Part shown: positions 24,181 to 36,300 of the stretch, piece after piece | Layout: each line of letters starts with the position of its first letter | Numbering within the stretch: position 1 is the first letter of the stretch | Assembly (NCBI GenBank): GCA_012064415.1 | Contig: SSNU01000096.1 | Location: 393,176-457,175, forward strand | Source: Gyrodactylus bullatarudis | Taxonomy: Eukaryota; Platyhelminthes; Monogenea; Gyrodactylidea; Gyrodactylidae | Reading direction: 5' to 3' | DNA length: 64,000 nucleotides | The notes under the pieces: model-generated | What the model was told of the DNA's origin: nothing | Databases searched by the model: none | The model's input: only the letters and a program-made list of their open reading frames with translations | Position numbers and translations under genes: made by a program

Positions 24181-27100
24181 TTAAACACATTGTTTTTTCC
24201 CCTTGGGCTGAAAGAATTCACTTGCATTACTGCGTTTTCTCTCAATGTTTGGAGTGCCGGATTTATCTTCCTTTGTCGATTTATTGAGTTCATCATCAGT
24301 TTTGTTAAGGAGACTTTTGTTGTTCTTCTCGGAGCCCTTCTTTTTGACAATTGTGACATATTTCCAAATAGGAAGTTTAGTCTCTGGGTCAATGTCATTA
24401 TCGGGGAGGACTTTGACTGATTCCTGGCGGAACTCTTCGATAATCTCACTTTTAACTATCCATGCTTTCGACTCGAACGAAGCAATCTCGAAAATTTTAT
24501 TCGAAACTAAAGCCTGCGTGAATGGCAAATGCTCCACAAAATTCTTGTCACTCTGATTTGAGTTGAGAGCTGTAAACTGTTTAAAGTCAAGGACAAGGGG
24601 CAGTTTTCCCGTAACCTTTTGATGCCAAAACGATCGAAATTCAAAGGCAATATGCTTACGAGATATTCCACAGTTGTGAACGAGGGATACAAGATATGGG
24701 AGACCTAAAAGCGAGACAAAACGAGAAAAACTTGAATCAAGAAAGAGAGAGAACCCAAGACAGGGGATGGCTCACATTCATCAGGAAGGCATTTGACCTT
24801 TTTCTGTTTCATCTTATTCTCTAGGTCCGGCAAGTTGTTCATAATCTTGATGGGTTTCGACTCGTTGGGCCAGACAAAGGCCTAATAAATAAAAGAATCA
24901 AAATGGTAATCTTATCGATTAAAAATCGTTTTATACAAAAACCCTGGGGATAACAGCATAGATGAAAGGAAAAATTCTTTATTAATCAATACAAACCCAA
25001 ACTATGTGTTCAGAAAAACTATTCCTATAATCTTTAACTACCTTGGCTCATGTGAGCTTTTTTCTCCATTGTTTCTATTTATTGGAGAGTTTTGGTTTCT
25101 TCTTTAGCTTTTGATATTCTTAAATTTTCATTAGATAATTTAACTCTAATCATTTTTTAAATTTTACCACTAATGAGAAATGTACATTTGGTGTTAATAT
25201 ATCTTTTACTTCTATTTTAACCCTCTCATACTCATTTGATTGTGAGACCGGATAGAATCAATATGAACACATATCTAAAATCAGCATGTTCAGGATAGAA
25301 ATAATCGTGCATTGAAAATTTGAATCGTTTTTTTTCCTATCTACTTATAAGCGATGATAGGGTACGAGAGGATTAGTAAAATATAAATACTCAAGGATAT
25401 ATATATAGTTGAACACAAACCTTTAATTTGATCAGAACTTGTTCAGTAATCTTGACTTCGTAGCGTTTAACAGGGGGAGCTGTCTGTCTGCTAGCCTTGT
25501 CATTTATTTGCTTAGCATCGGGAAGCATTTCAATTATGTTCTCCTTGTTCTCAGACGCAAAATCAGAGTCGCCTTCATTGTCGGCATCGTTGTCGTTAAT
25601 CCAGAGACATCCAAAGAGTTTAGGATGAATTTTATGACTGCCTCGTTCGTGGGCAGCTTCGTAGACTGCAACTGACAACTTTTGACGCATTGCTTTCATT
25701 TTATCGTCGGGGCCAAGGCTGGGAGTTGAATCTTTCATTTCGTCGTCGTGGACACCTTCGTCGTCACTGAGGTAACCATGGGGTACTAGAAAGTCATCTT
25801 CGTCACTTTCCTCTTTTTCCTCTTCTTCCTCCTCATTCTAGAGAGGGGGGTGCAATTCTTTAAGACCAATTTCGATGCTTTTCAGAATGATAGAAAAACT
25901 CACATCTGACGAGGCAATCGACTCTCCGGGTTCATCCTCTTCCCATTCTTCATCCGAGTCAATTTCGTAGTTCAATTTATCCAGGTCCAATTTAAAGGGG
26001 TTCCGGCCAGTGATTTTGGATGATTTTTGTCGCCAACTGCCATAATAGGCAGGTCTATTGTTTTCAATAAACTGAAACAGCTTTGCCTTGAGCCAATAGC
26101 TTTCTTCATCTTTGACTTCGGCCATGAACACATCTGGTTTATTCCTTACACAAAGATTTTCATATTAAAAATTGGGAATAGAAAGTTTCAAATAAAACTC
26201 ATGAAAACCCCCATTCAAGTCTTTTTAACTATATATGATCAGGGGAATTGCTTTCGATTTTTCTTTATCTGGATCAAAACTATAAAGTCTTTGTTCAGTA
26301 TATTTTTATCTTGAGATCTTTTTAAAATGTAGCATGCTTCAATTCTATTGGTTAGTTTTTTTTCTAATATTTTAGGGTTGCCTAGTTAGGGATTAAAAGC
26401 TCTTCAATGCAAAATAATGTGTTATTATTAGAAAAGTGATTTTTATATTTTTAATCGTTAGTGGCTTTAATTAAAAGGGATTGCTCTAATTTATGCTTGG
26501 ATATAATACGAATTAATAACAAAACATACAAATTTGGAAAAATATTTAGAACCTATTTGCTGAAATTGTAAGGAAAACTGTCTATAAGCATAGCTGTAGA
26601 TTTCGAGTATGCAATTGACTGCTCGAATACAACTCACATGTTAGAACATGATTCGTTTTAGCACCAAAAAATGCTATATTAACCCTGATTAACTTTGAGG
26701 ATGAAAAAGAATACTCACAAAGACCAAGTATCTGGATAGGTGAGGGGTTTCCTCTTCTTCAAATCAGCGACAATATTCTCGTCAGGGTTCTTGTTAAACT
26801 GACTATCCAAAAGGTTCTTCTTTGCCTGGCGCAACTCCTCACTGACCCGATTGATTGGGGCCAATTTCTGGTCTTTTTTGCAGATGAACTTCATGAACCT
26901 CTCCGGCTGAGGCCTGTCATTTGAGACGGGATTGAAACTGGTTTCTTTGTTCTCCTTTACGACAAAGTTTAGAAGCAGGGCACTCTGTCTTTTCTGTTTC
27001 TTTTGTTTCTCTTCTTCCTCGCGTTCCTTGAGCTTTTTTTCTTCCCTAGGCAACAAGAGTTAAATCTACCCAGGCATTTCTTGATAGGACAAGGAAAAAC

Positions 27101-27897
27101 TCACTCCTTTTTTCTCAGTTCTTCTTCTTTTTCAGCTTTCTTGCGTAACCGCTCCTCATCGCGTTTCTGTTTTTCAGCCTCTTTCAGTTTACGCTCTGTT
27201 TCGCGTTCCTGCTCCTTTTTAATGCGATCTTCTCTTTAATGGGAAAAATAAACCAGTTTAGAATGTTTCTTGGAAAAAGAAAATAATATCCCAACAAACT
27301 CTCGTTTACGTTTTTCTTCCTCCTTTTCCTGTTCCTTTTTGAGACGCTCCTCTCTGTTAAAACGGGAAAATTAGCCAAAAATTCGTTTTGAATAATATTT
27401 CTTTACCTACTCGCGTTTCCGTTTTTCATCCTCTTTTTCCTGTTCACGTTTCAGTCTTTCCTCTCTGAAAGAAGGAGAGAAGAGTACAATAAAAAAAGGA
27501 CTCACTCTTTTTTCTTCTTTTCCAATAGTTTTTCTTGTCTAAATTTGAAAAAAGGAATAATTTAGAATTGATATGGGAATCACGAATGGAGATCTACGTA
27601 CTCTTTCTTCTTTTTTTCTAATTCCTTCTTTTCGCGTTCCTCACTACAAAAATAAAATTATTTCATATTAAAATATGGCTTTTTGAAGTTTAAACCCACT
27701 TCTTTTTCCTGATTTCTGCTTCTTTTCGAAGCCGTTCTTCTCTGAAATATTATAAAAAATTATAAATTACTCCTTCTTTTTAAGGCGTAACTCTTCCCTT
27801 CTTGATTTTGGTTCACTAGACAGAAATAGTAAGAGGAGAAAATTAGTCAAGATATAGTTTACCTAGTTGAGGATGTATCTAGCGGATCTTCTGACAT
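24181..27897 (-). CDS. CHAF1A: CAF-1 large subunit (p150, CHAF1A) histone chaperone
   Basis: The start MSEDPLDTSST is at 27897. Exons 27771-27815, 27700-27741, 27602-27643, 27506-27538, 27421-27474, 27300-27353 and 27105-27233 encode the highly charged KER helix (EERLKREQEKEDEKRKRE-like). The next exon (27045 to about 26720) contains FVVKENKETSF and PERFMKF. The exon ending near 25910 has LFQFIENNRPAYYGSWRQK and YEIDSDEEWEEDEPGES, the hallmark CAF-1 ED region. FLVPHGYLSDDEGV follows near 25780. C-terminal exons (24900-24181) have EFRSFWHQKV and ALVSNKIFEIASFE, matching the winged-helix DNA-binding end. CAF-1 deposits H3-H4 on newly replicated DNA with PCNA. The splice between about 26720 and 26160 is uncertain. 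It shares a promoter with MSH2, another replication-associated gene. Confidence 0.92.
24930..25210. repeat. Dispersed repeat, diverged copy of the 11520-11790 family
   Basis: Shares ACAAAAACCCTGGGGATAAC, then GTTTCTATTTATTGGAGAG and GAGAAATGTACATTTGGTG with copies at 11520-11790 and 50660-50900. It lies in a CAF-1 intron. Confidence 0.65.
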
Positions 27898-28030
27898 CTG
27901 AAAGACTTTGGCTTCCAAAGTTGGCAGAAAAGAAAATTTAAAATATTGAAACAAAGTATTTTGTTTAAGATCCCAGACGTTTTATTATATCCGCGAATCA
28001 AAATTATTTTTATTCAAATTTTAATTTAAC
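27898..28030. promoter_or_regulatory. Shared divergent promoter, CAF-1 p150 / MSH2
   Basis: 133 bp separate the two start codons. Both products act at or behind the replication fork with PCNA, so joint S-phase expression would make sense (inference). No perfect E2F site (TTTSSCGC) is visible. Confidence 0.55.
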
Positions 28031-31000
28031 ATGACTAGCACACTCAATTGCGAATTGACTGATAGTTTCCAAGATTTTCTCCTCACTCTTGATAAAGTAA
28101 CTTCTATTCAAATATTTTCTAGAAACCAACTACAACATTAAGGTTGTTCGACCGTGGTGTAGGTTTTTTTTATTTATTTTTCAGGGATACTTTACTCTTC
28201 ACAATGATGATGCTTTTGTAGTTTCTGATTTATATCTAAGATCAAGATCTCTTTTAAAATATTTCAAGACTTGTAATAATCCTTTTACTTAATTCTTTAG
28301 ATCCATACATCATTATAAAGAAGGAAAATTCAGAGTTTTTCAAATTCTTTGTACTTAAGAAGCATTATCGAATTCAAGTTTACGCATCTTCTGTATTGTC
28401 TGGAAAAGGAAACGATTTCTCGCTGGATTATGAGGGTTCTCCTGGCAATACTGAGTCAATAGCTCATTTATTCGGCGAAAACGACTCGGATTGGGGCTAT
28501 TCAATCATATCGTCTGTGTCGTTTCAAGTTAACTCTGATCAAATTGTAAATTCGCTCCTAACTTTTCTAGAAAGTATCATTTGCACTCTATAATAACGAA
28601 GAAAACATTTTCAAATTTTGCGAATTCAATGACACATTCGAGTTGTGTAACCTTGAAGCCGTCTTTCTTCAATCTCAGACCAAAGAATGCTTGGTTGTTG
28701 AAGGATCCGTTGATGAGAATAACCCGAAATGCCAAATACCAGAAATATCATGCATTCACTTTGCCAATATCGTGGCGAGGATAAACATTCTTATCTCTGA
28801 GCTGCCGAAAGATAACTTTGCCTACGACGAGTCACTCAGCTCTCTCAAGAAACTTTTTAATCAAAAAAATGACTCATCTCACGGAGTTATTCATAAGATT
28901 GAGCAGGAAAACAAATCTTGCATCAATATTATGGGCAGTATCATTAAATATCTGCTCCTTAGTGCTGACCCAACACTGCATATCAAGGTTAAAATAGAAC
29001 CCTGGAACGTGGAACAATTTATGAGGCTGGATTGTTCAGCCCTCGAATCTCTAAACCTCGTTCCAAATGCTACAGAATGTAAGTCCTCTCCTGTTTGATA
29101 TTTTTATTTAGCTGAGAATAAAAACGGATCTTTATTCGGCATTCTAAACAAGTGCAAAACCAATCAAGGCCAGCGACTGTTGAATCAGTTCATTCGACAG
29201 CCCCTGACGGATCCTAACTTTATAAGTAACTTTTTATTGTAATTCATTCCCTAGACGAACGACTTGATCTGGTCGAAATTCTCAACACTGACTTTATTCT
29301 CCTCTCTGGCATCCAAGATGATTTCCTTACAGCCTTCCCAGATCTACTGAGATTATCCAAGTCAATGCAGAAGAAGGACTCTGCCCTTGAGGTAACCATT
29401 TTTCTAAACTAATCTTGATTCTAGAGTTTGTATAAAATCTACTTGGGCTGTGGTCGTCTATCGAATATAATCAATCTCCTCAAGGGCTACTCTGGGAATA
29501 AGGAGCATATTTTGAAAAGTGCTTTCATTGACCCGTTGGAGAAGGAATTACGCATCTTTCAGACTTTTTGCCAAATGATCGAGTCATCTTTGGATCTGGA
29601 AACCATCCAGCAAAAGCGGGAATTCAATGTTTCCCCTGACTTTGACGATGAACTCGGAGAGCTACGCTCAAAGATTGACGAAATCGAGTCTGACCTTGAG
29701 AAAATTGGCAAACGCATCGCCAAAGAAATGTGCTTGGAATTCGGCAAGAGTCTCAAATTGGAATATTCCGATCAGGCCGGATTTTATCTTCGCATAACGA
29801 AAAAAGATGAGAAAATCCTACGTGAAATGAAGGGCTTCTTCATGCTGGATGCACCGAACAACATTGTCCGATTTCGCAATGGCAAAATTGAAGAATACTC
29901 GGAAGATTACTCCGAGCAGAAACGAGAATACAATAAGGTCCAAGCAGCAATTGTAGAAAAGATCATTCAGACTGCTGTCACTTATTGTGAACCTCTATAC
30001 CGGCTTAACGCAATCACTGCTTACATGGATGTTATCGCGAGTTTTGCCCTCACCTCAAAAGAAAGCATGCAAGGCTTTGTACGACCCGATATCGTTCCAC
30101 TGAACGAGGACTTTTCCAATCAAATTCTTGAAATTAAGGACGGGAGACATGCCTGTCTGGAGATGTTGCAAAGCCAACCGGTTATTCCCAACGATGCCTA
30201 CTTGAAAAGAGGTATATTTACATTTCAAACTTGTAGGGAATGATCAGATGAACTGAATTATTTCTTTTCTTTCCTTTTCATAGGCGAACAAATATGCAAA
30301 ATCATCACAGGACCAAACATGGGCGGTAAATCAACTTATCTTCGGCTAGTTGGTCTCCTGGTGACCATGGCTCAAATGGGCTCCTTTGTACCGGCCACAT
30401 CAATGAAACTGACTCCTTTTGATACGGTTTTGACTAGAATCGGTGCCAATGACTGCCAATCGAGGGGCATATCAACATTCTATTCTGAAATGATTGAAAG
30501 TTCAGCCGCCATTAAGGCAGCTTCGAAAAAATCTCTCGTCCTTGTTGATGAGCTGGGCCGGGGAACAAGTACATATGATGGCTTCGGATTGGCCTGGTCA
30601 ATTGCCGACTATCTCAGCAATGAGGAACACCTAGGCTGTTTCACGCTCTACGCCACTCATTACCACGAGTTAACCTTGTTGGCTGAAGAGAAGCCCAATC
30701 GCGTAGTAAACTATTCTGTTTCTGCTCAGGTCTCTGCAGCAAATAGGATCTTCATGTTGTACAAGGTCGTCAAGACGCCATGCAAAAAGAGTTATGGTAT
30801 CGAAATTGCACGTCTGGCCGAGTTACCCCAGGAAATAATCGATCACGCTGAGGAAATCTCACGGGAGGATGAAAAAATTGAAAAAGCCATCATCATGGCC
30901 AATGAAAAGGCCTACAAGGACGAAAAGCTTGTCAATTGGGCGGATAAATTCAATGAAATGCTCAAGGATCTCAAGTCTACGGATAAACTTTCTAGCTTGG

Positions 31001-31053
31001 CGCAAAATACAGAAAATATTCTCCTTCAAGATCTAATCAATATCCTAGAGTAA
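28031..31053 (+). CDS. MSH2: MSH2 DNA mismatch-repair ATPase
   Basis: Nine exons: 28031-28096, 28123-28158, 28185-28272, 28301-28545, 28571-29078, 29112-29225, 29255-29391, 29425-30211 and 30284-31053. Introns are 26, 26, 28, 25, 33, 29, 33 and 72 nt. The joined frame is exactly 916 codons plus stop (human MSH2 is 934 aa). The N-terminal mismatch-binding domain has [13 protein letters not shown]. Connector, lever and clamp domains follow. The ATPase has Walker [10 protein letters not shown], Walker [20 protein letters not shown] and ATHYHEL. MSH2 pairs with MSH6 or MSH3 to recognise mismatches and loops. All key ATPase residues are present, so the gene looks functional. Confidence 0.97.
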
Positions 31054-31057
31054 ATAA
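31052..31057 (+). promoter_or_regulatory. Putative poly(A) signal overlapping the MSH2 stop codon
   Basis: The MSH2 end reads GAGTAAATAAAAATAA: the last two bases of the TAA stop begin a canonical AATAAA. If used, the 3' UTR would be only some 10-30 nt. Further signals lie downstream, so use is not proven. Confidence 0.45.
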
Positions 31058-31254
31058 AAATAATTCTTTTACCTTTTACCTCAACAAAAATGCTCTGTTT
31101 CTGTATTTTCTATACTACTGCAGTACTTTGTGCAGGTGTTGAGCGAGATTATTCTTGATATTTTTTAGCCACTTCAATGTATTTATTGACTTTCAATGAA
31201 CAAAGGTTCGATGCTACATAATAACCATGGAGAAAGTCTTTTTTTACACATAAT

Positions 31255-32279
<1,025 letters not shown>

Positions 32280-32648
32280 TTGTAGTATCTACTAGAATCT
32301 CTAGACGAAATGGGAAAAAAATATTCTTTAATAATGCTCTCCTCTATTCTTATTGGCCAAATATTCAGACAAACCCCAAATATGTGCAAATAAAGATGAA
32401 ATATCATTGGTGCTAATCTAATTGTTAGTCAGATGCTTTTCGGATAAAATTCCTAATCTTCCTAAATACAGTTATTCCGATCAATATATAAATGTAAAAT
32501 TCGGATTTCATATTTTCACATTAAAAATTTTACCACTAGAATAGTTCAAGACAACTCAAAGATCTCTTGATTATAAAGAAATTTGAAAGAATATATATGT
32601 ATTAAAGTATTGAAAACAAATACAACACGAATGTTAAGAAACTGTCAT
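32280..32648. other. Intergenic, nothing recognised
   Basis: AT-rich gap between the transgelin start and the stop of the 38-residue protein, both on the minus strand. It presumably holds the transgelin promoter. No repeat or ORF that I can support. Confidence 0.5.
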
Positions 32649-32793
32649 CTATTTGCAAGCGCAGCGATCTTTTTTATCTACACCCCTGAGAGCTGATTCA
32701 ATATGCTGTCCACATCCTAAAAAAATCACTAAATAGTATCTCACCACTCCAAGTGAATTTTCCACATTTACTGCAAGTAACTTTATAGCACAT
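32649..32793 (-). CDS. 38-residue conserved Cys-rich protein (CSKCGK...GCGQHIESALRGV)
   Basis: Exons 32745-32793 and 32649-32716, joined across a 28-nt GT-AG intron, encode 38 residues: MCYKVTCSKCGKFTWSG, then CGQHIESALRGVDKKDRC, then ACK. The CxxC, the invariant-looking TWSGCGQHI.SAL.GV block and the terminal CxC suggest one small zinc site (four or more cysteines plus His). I recall small eukaryotic proteins of unknown function with the same CxKCxKxTWxGCGQHI layout in animals, plants and fungi, but I cannot check this here. Frame continuity across the splice and the family-like pattern support a real gene. No function is known to me. Confidence 0.75.
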
Positions 32794-33370
32794 TACAAGT
32801 TGCTAAGTTGATTGATATTTTCAAAAATGATTTAAATATCCGGGCTACTTGTTTAAACTTTGGCTCCTATGTCACGTATATGTTTTAACCTTAACACAGT
32901 AGTTTGGTTCTTAAACAAATTCGAAAGAAATCAGCCATTACTAGAATATCATTGGATAATCTTAATGATGATTATATAATGTAAATCATGGTCTTATAAT
33001 CTAACAAAAATTAATAGGAATAATAATATTTAGAAATATACTCAAAAGTCTTCTCTAAATCCTAAAAGTTTTTAGAATAAATTTGAGTTAAAAACAGTAA
33101 TTAAATGCCTTTTGATTTTGATTGGCTGATTCATTTCCCAAAATCCATTTTTATTTCTAGGTCATGAAGTGAACGAATCTCATTCGATGAAATATAAACT
33201 AACTAAGAAACATTCTATTCACTTTTATTAGAACGATCGAGAATATGAATATTAGATCATACATTTAATTGACCTTCTTTTATACAGTTTATTCTCGATG
33301 ATCCTTTAGTTTGGGATTTTCTACTTTCTACACAAATTTATATTAATATCAATATCTTGATTCAAGCTTC
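32794..33370. other. Divergent intergenic region, nothing recognised
   Basis: About 580 bp between the 38-residue protein (-) and the RGS-type gene (+). AT-rich, with no repeat or motif I can name. Confidence 0.5.
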
Positions 33371-36300
33371 ATGGATCAAAATATCACCATTGAACAATTC
33401 TCAAATTTTAATCAAAAGTACTTTCTACAAGTTCCAGAATCCAATGAACTAACTTCTGGCTTTGGCTCTCAATCCTCAAAGATCAGTATTGATGGGGAAT
33501 CTCTGGATTACTCCTGTGATAGTTTGAGCATTCCTCAAAACTCAGATTATTTAAAGTTATCTGACAAGGTCTTTGAGAAATTAGAATCTCCTTCGCGTAA
33601 TCAGTCTGGAAAGGACGAAGATATCATAGCCATTAATAAAAATCATGTCACTGGACCTTTGAAGGGGAGTGGAAAACATGACGCTGGCTCCCGGAATAAT
33701 AATTGTCTTTCAGAAAATCATTTTTATAATCTTTTCCAACACCATTATCACTTGATGGCCCACATCCATCGTTGCTTTCTCAAACAGAGTCAACTCCACG
33801 ATTCGGAATGCTGCAAACAACAAACAGATGGCTCTGCTCGTCGCAAAAGTAGCAACCAGGTCAAGAGTAATGAGAACTGTTATTTTGATGAGAACAACTG
33901 CTCCCTTGTCTCGACCAATTCGTCTGGCTTCGTGGACTTTAACCATGTGACAGATGGCTTTGAAGAGGTCTTTACTGAAAAGTTATCCTGTGATAGTCAA
34001 TATTCTTCCATTTCGGCACCATTCGATAATAGGAATCAGAAAGTGAAGAAGGAGAACCAAAAAGTCGGCATGCTCTGCCCTCTTTGTAATTACAAGTAGG
34101 TCATTCTGATTTATAACTACACACTTGTTTGTATTTTTTTACTCAATAGCGAATACTTGCAAGTAGCTAAACATTTAAACATACATTTATCCTAGATTTC
34201 CCTCGAAACGAAGCAATGCCAAAGATGAAAAAGATTTTAGTGGAAACTATTCAGAGCAAGAAGATTTGAACGTTACTGATTGTGATAATGAGGAATCCGA
34301 GGATGAATCTGAAGATACCTCGAAAGCTTCGCGTATTCATGTTTATCGCGATGAAATTCATCCCTCACGGCTTCTATCCACCTCAATAAATGACTCAAAT
34401 GTTTACCTACAGCATAATCGGTTGAATAACAGCCAATCTAGCACCAATCATCATCGATGGCCAAGTTTCACGAAACGAGCCAAGAATAACAACATCCTTA
34501 CAGCTGTTGTACGACCTCGGATGAAAGCTCACACAGATTCTTCGGTAAGCTCCAAGTTTTAAAATTACTAGCAAAAAATTCTTTGATCACTTTCTTCATC
34601 CTCTTTTCTTAGGGATATCAACATCAAGGAAACACTTCAGGGGTGAATCAAAACCCACAGAACACCAACAGCTCTTCCCAAAGGTCTAACCCTGATGACT
34701 CACTCGAAAATAACAATGAAGTCAGCGAACAAAATGACAACAGCGCACCTGATGGTAATAATCACAAGTCATCAGGAGGAAACCAGAGTAATTTTTCATT
34801 CTTCTAATAATCATTTTTCAAATTTAAATTTGCCAAATGCTTGAAATTTAAGCTGAAAATTTCTAACTATCGAATAATGCAGGACCTACACTATAAGATT
34901 AACTAGAAATATTTCGTTCTAGGTGCTTATGTAATATATCTCACAAAGTGGATTGAGAATTCGACTACAATGTGAGAGGTCCCAGGTTAGAGGCATGCTG
35001 ATGAGTCCAAAAGAGGACGGGCGTATATGTCTACCATTTATGTATACATATAAACTCACAAAGTATTTAGAAATAATCTTTCGTATCAGTCTCGGTGGGA
35101 TCCATTAGTAAGCTGTAACATTCAGTGACATGGGCTAATCCATTACCAAAAAAACGTTCTTGTGCACCTAACGAAATATTTCTAGTTGAAATTTCCTATT
35201 GATTTCAAAGTAGGAAGGAAAGAATTAGACAAGAAGGCCGAATATGGCCATTAAAATTTTCAACAGATTCACAATTTTTGAGGTATTCCGTCCTTTGAAT
35301 ATTCATTACAGTCATTTTTATAATAAATGGATGATTTATAATTACCAAAAGATTTATTTTTTACAGCCTTTTAAATACATTTTCTCAGGGCTTTTCAATA
35401 TACTCTCATAATAATAATACGAAGTAAATATCATTTTGATCTATTCTAGCTAAAGGAATTTCAACATAATTCTATGAAATCGAACTAATTCACTCATAAC
35501 GATTATGAGGTTTAGAATTATAGAACTGATTTAGCATGTGAATTGATTTTCTTGTCTAATCGTGATGTTGATAAACTTCTCTTGACCACTCTCTCATTTT
35601 AAGATTAATAAAAATTCTTGATGAAAAAATAATGAATTCATAGATAAGTTGGCTTTAGTTCTAATTTTACACTATAGCCCCCGTATATGTAACCTGTAGG
35701 ATTAACTAATCCCTTGATTATCGGATAGTTTTAGGTATAAATTAGTTATATATCACTACATTTCTTTGATTAGCATTTAACTTGGTATGCAGATTTTTTA
35801 TGATTTATTTCTGCTTTGAAGTGAAATTAAAAGGTTAGAAAATCTATTACATTCCTATAAATTATTTAGTTATTTTTTTAATAAAAATTCATATGAAAAA
35901 GTTTTTAAATAAATTCTGATTGTCCGGGATAAGTTTGGCGAGATAGGCACAGGTAGACTTGATGCTAGATGATGGGATATTCTTCAGAACAAGTTGGAAT
36001 CTGGATCGAAATGTTGGGAGGGTATTCCTGAGAAGGATGGAAAAGGTTCTGTCGCCATTAGTGTCTTTGTAAGAGTTGAAAAGAATAACTGAGCCTGCTA
36101 TTCTTCCTAACCAGATTGGGTAGAGGGAACTTAGTGGTCCAAAGCAAGATTTCAGGAAATTGAATTGGATTTGCTCTACTTTATATGAGTCGGTTCAATG
36201 GAGATTCCGATTAAAAGGACGGCAGCATAGTCAAATTTAGAGAGGATAAAGCTTTTAAATATTAGGAGTTTGAGTTGAGGGCGAATCTCATTATGAGGTA

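Noticed and set aside
24190..24556. Hydrophobic plus-strand ORFs opposite the CAF-1 C-terminal exon
   Set aside because: Hydrophobicity comes from the complement of Lys/Glu-rich coding sequence; they are shadows.
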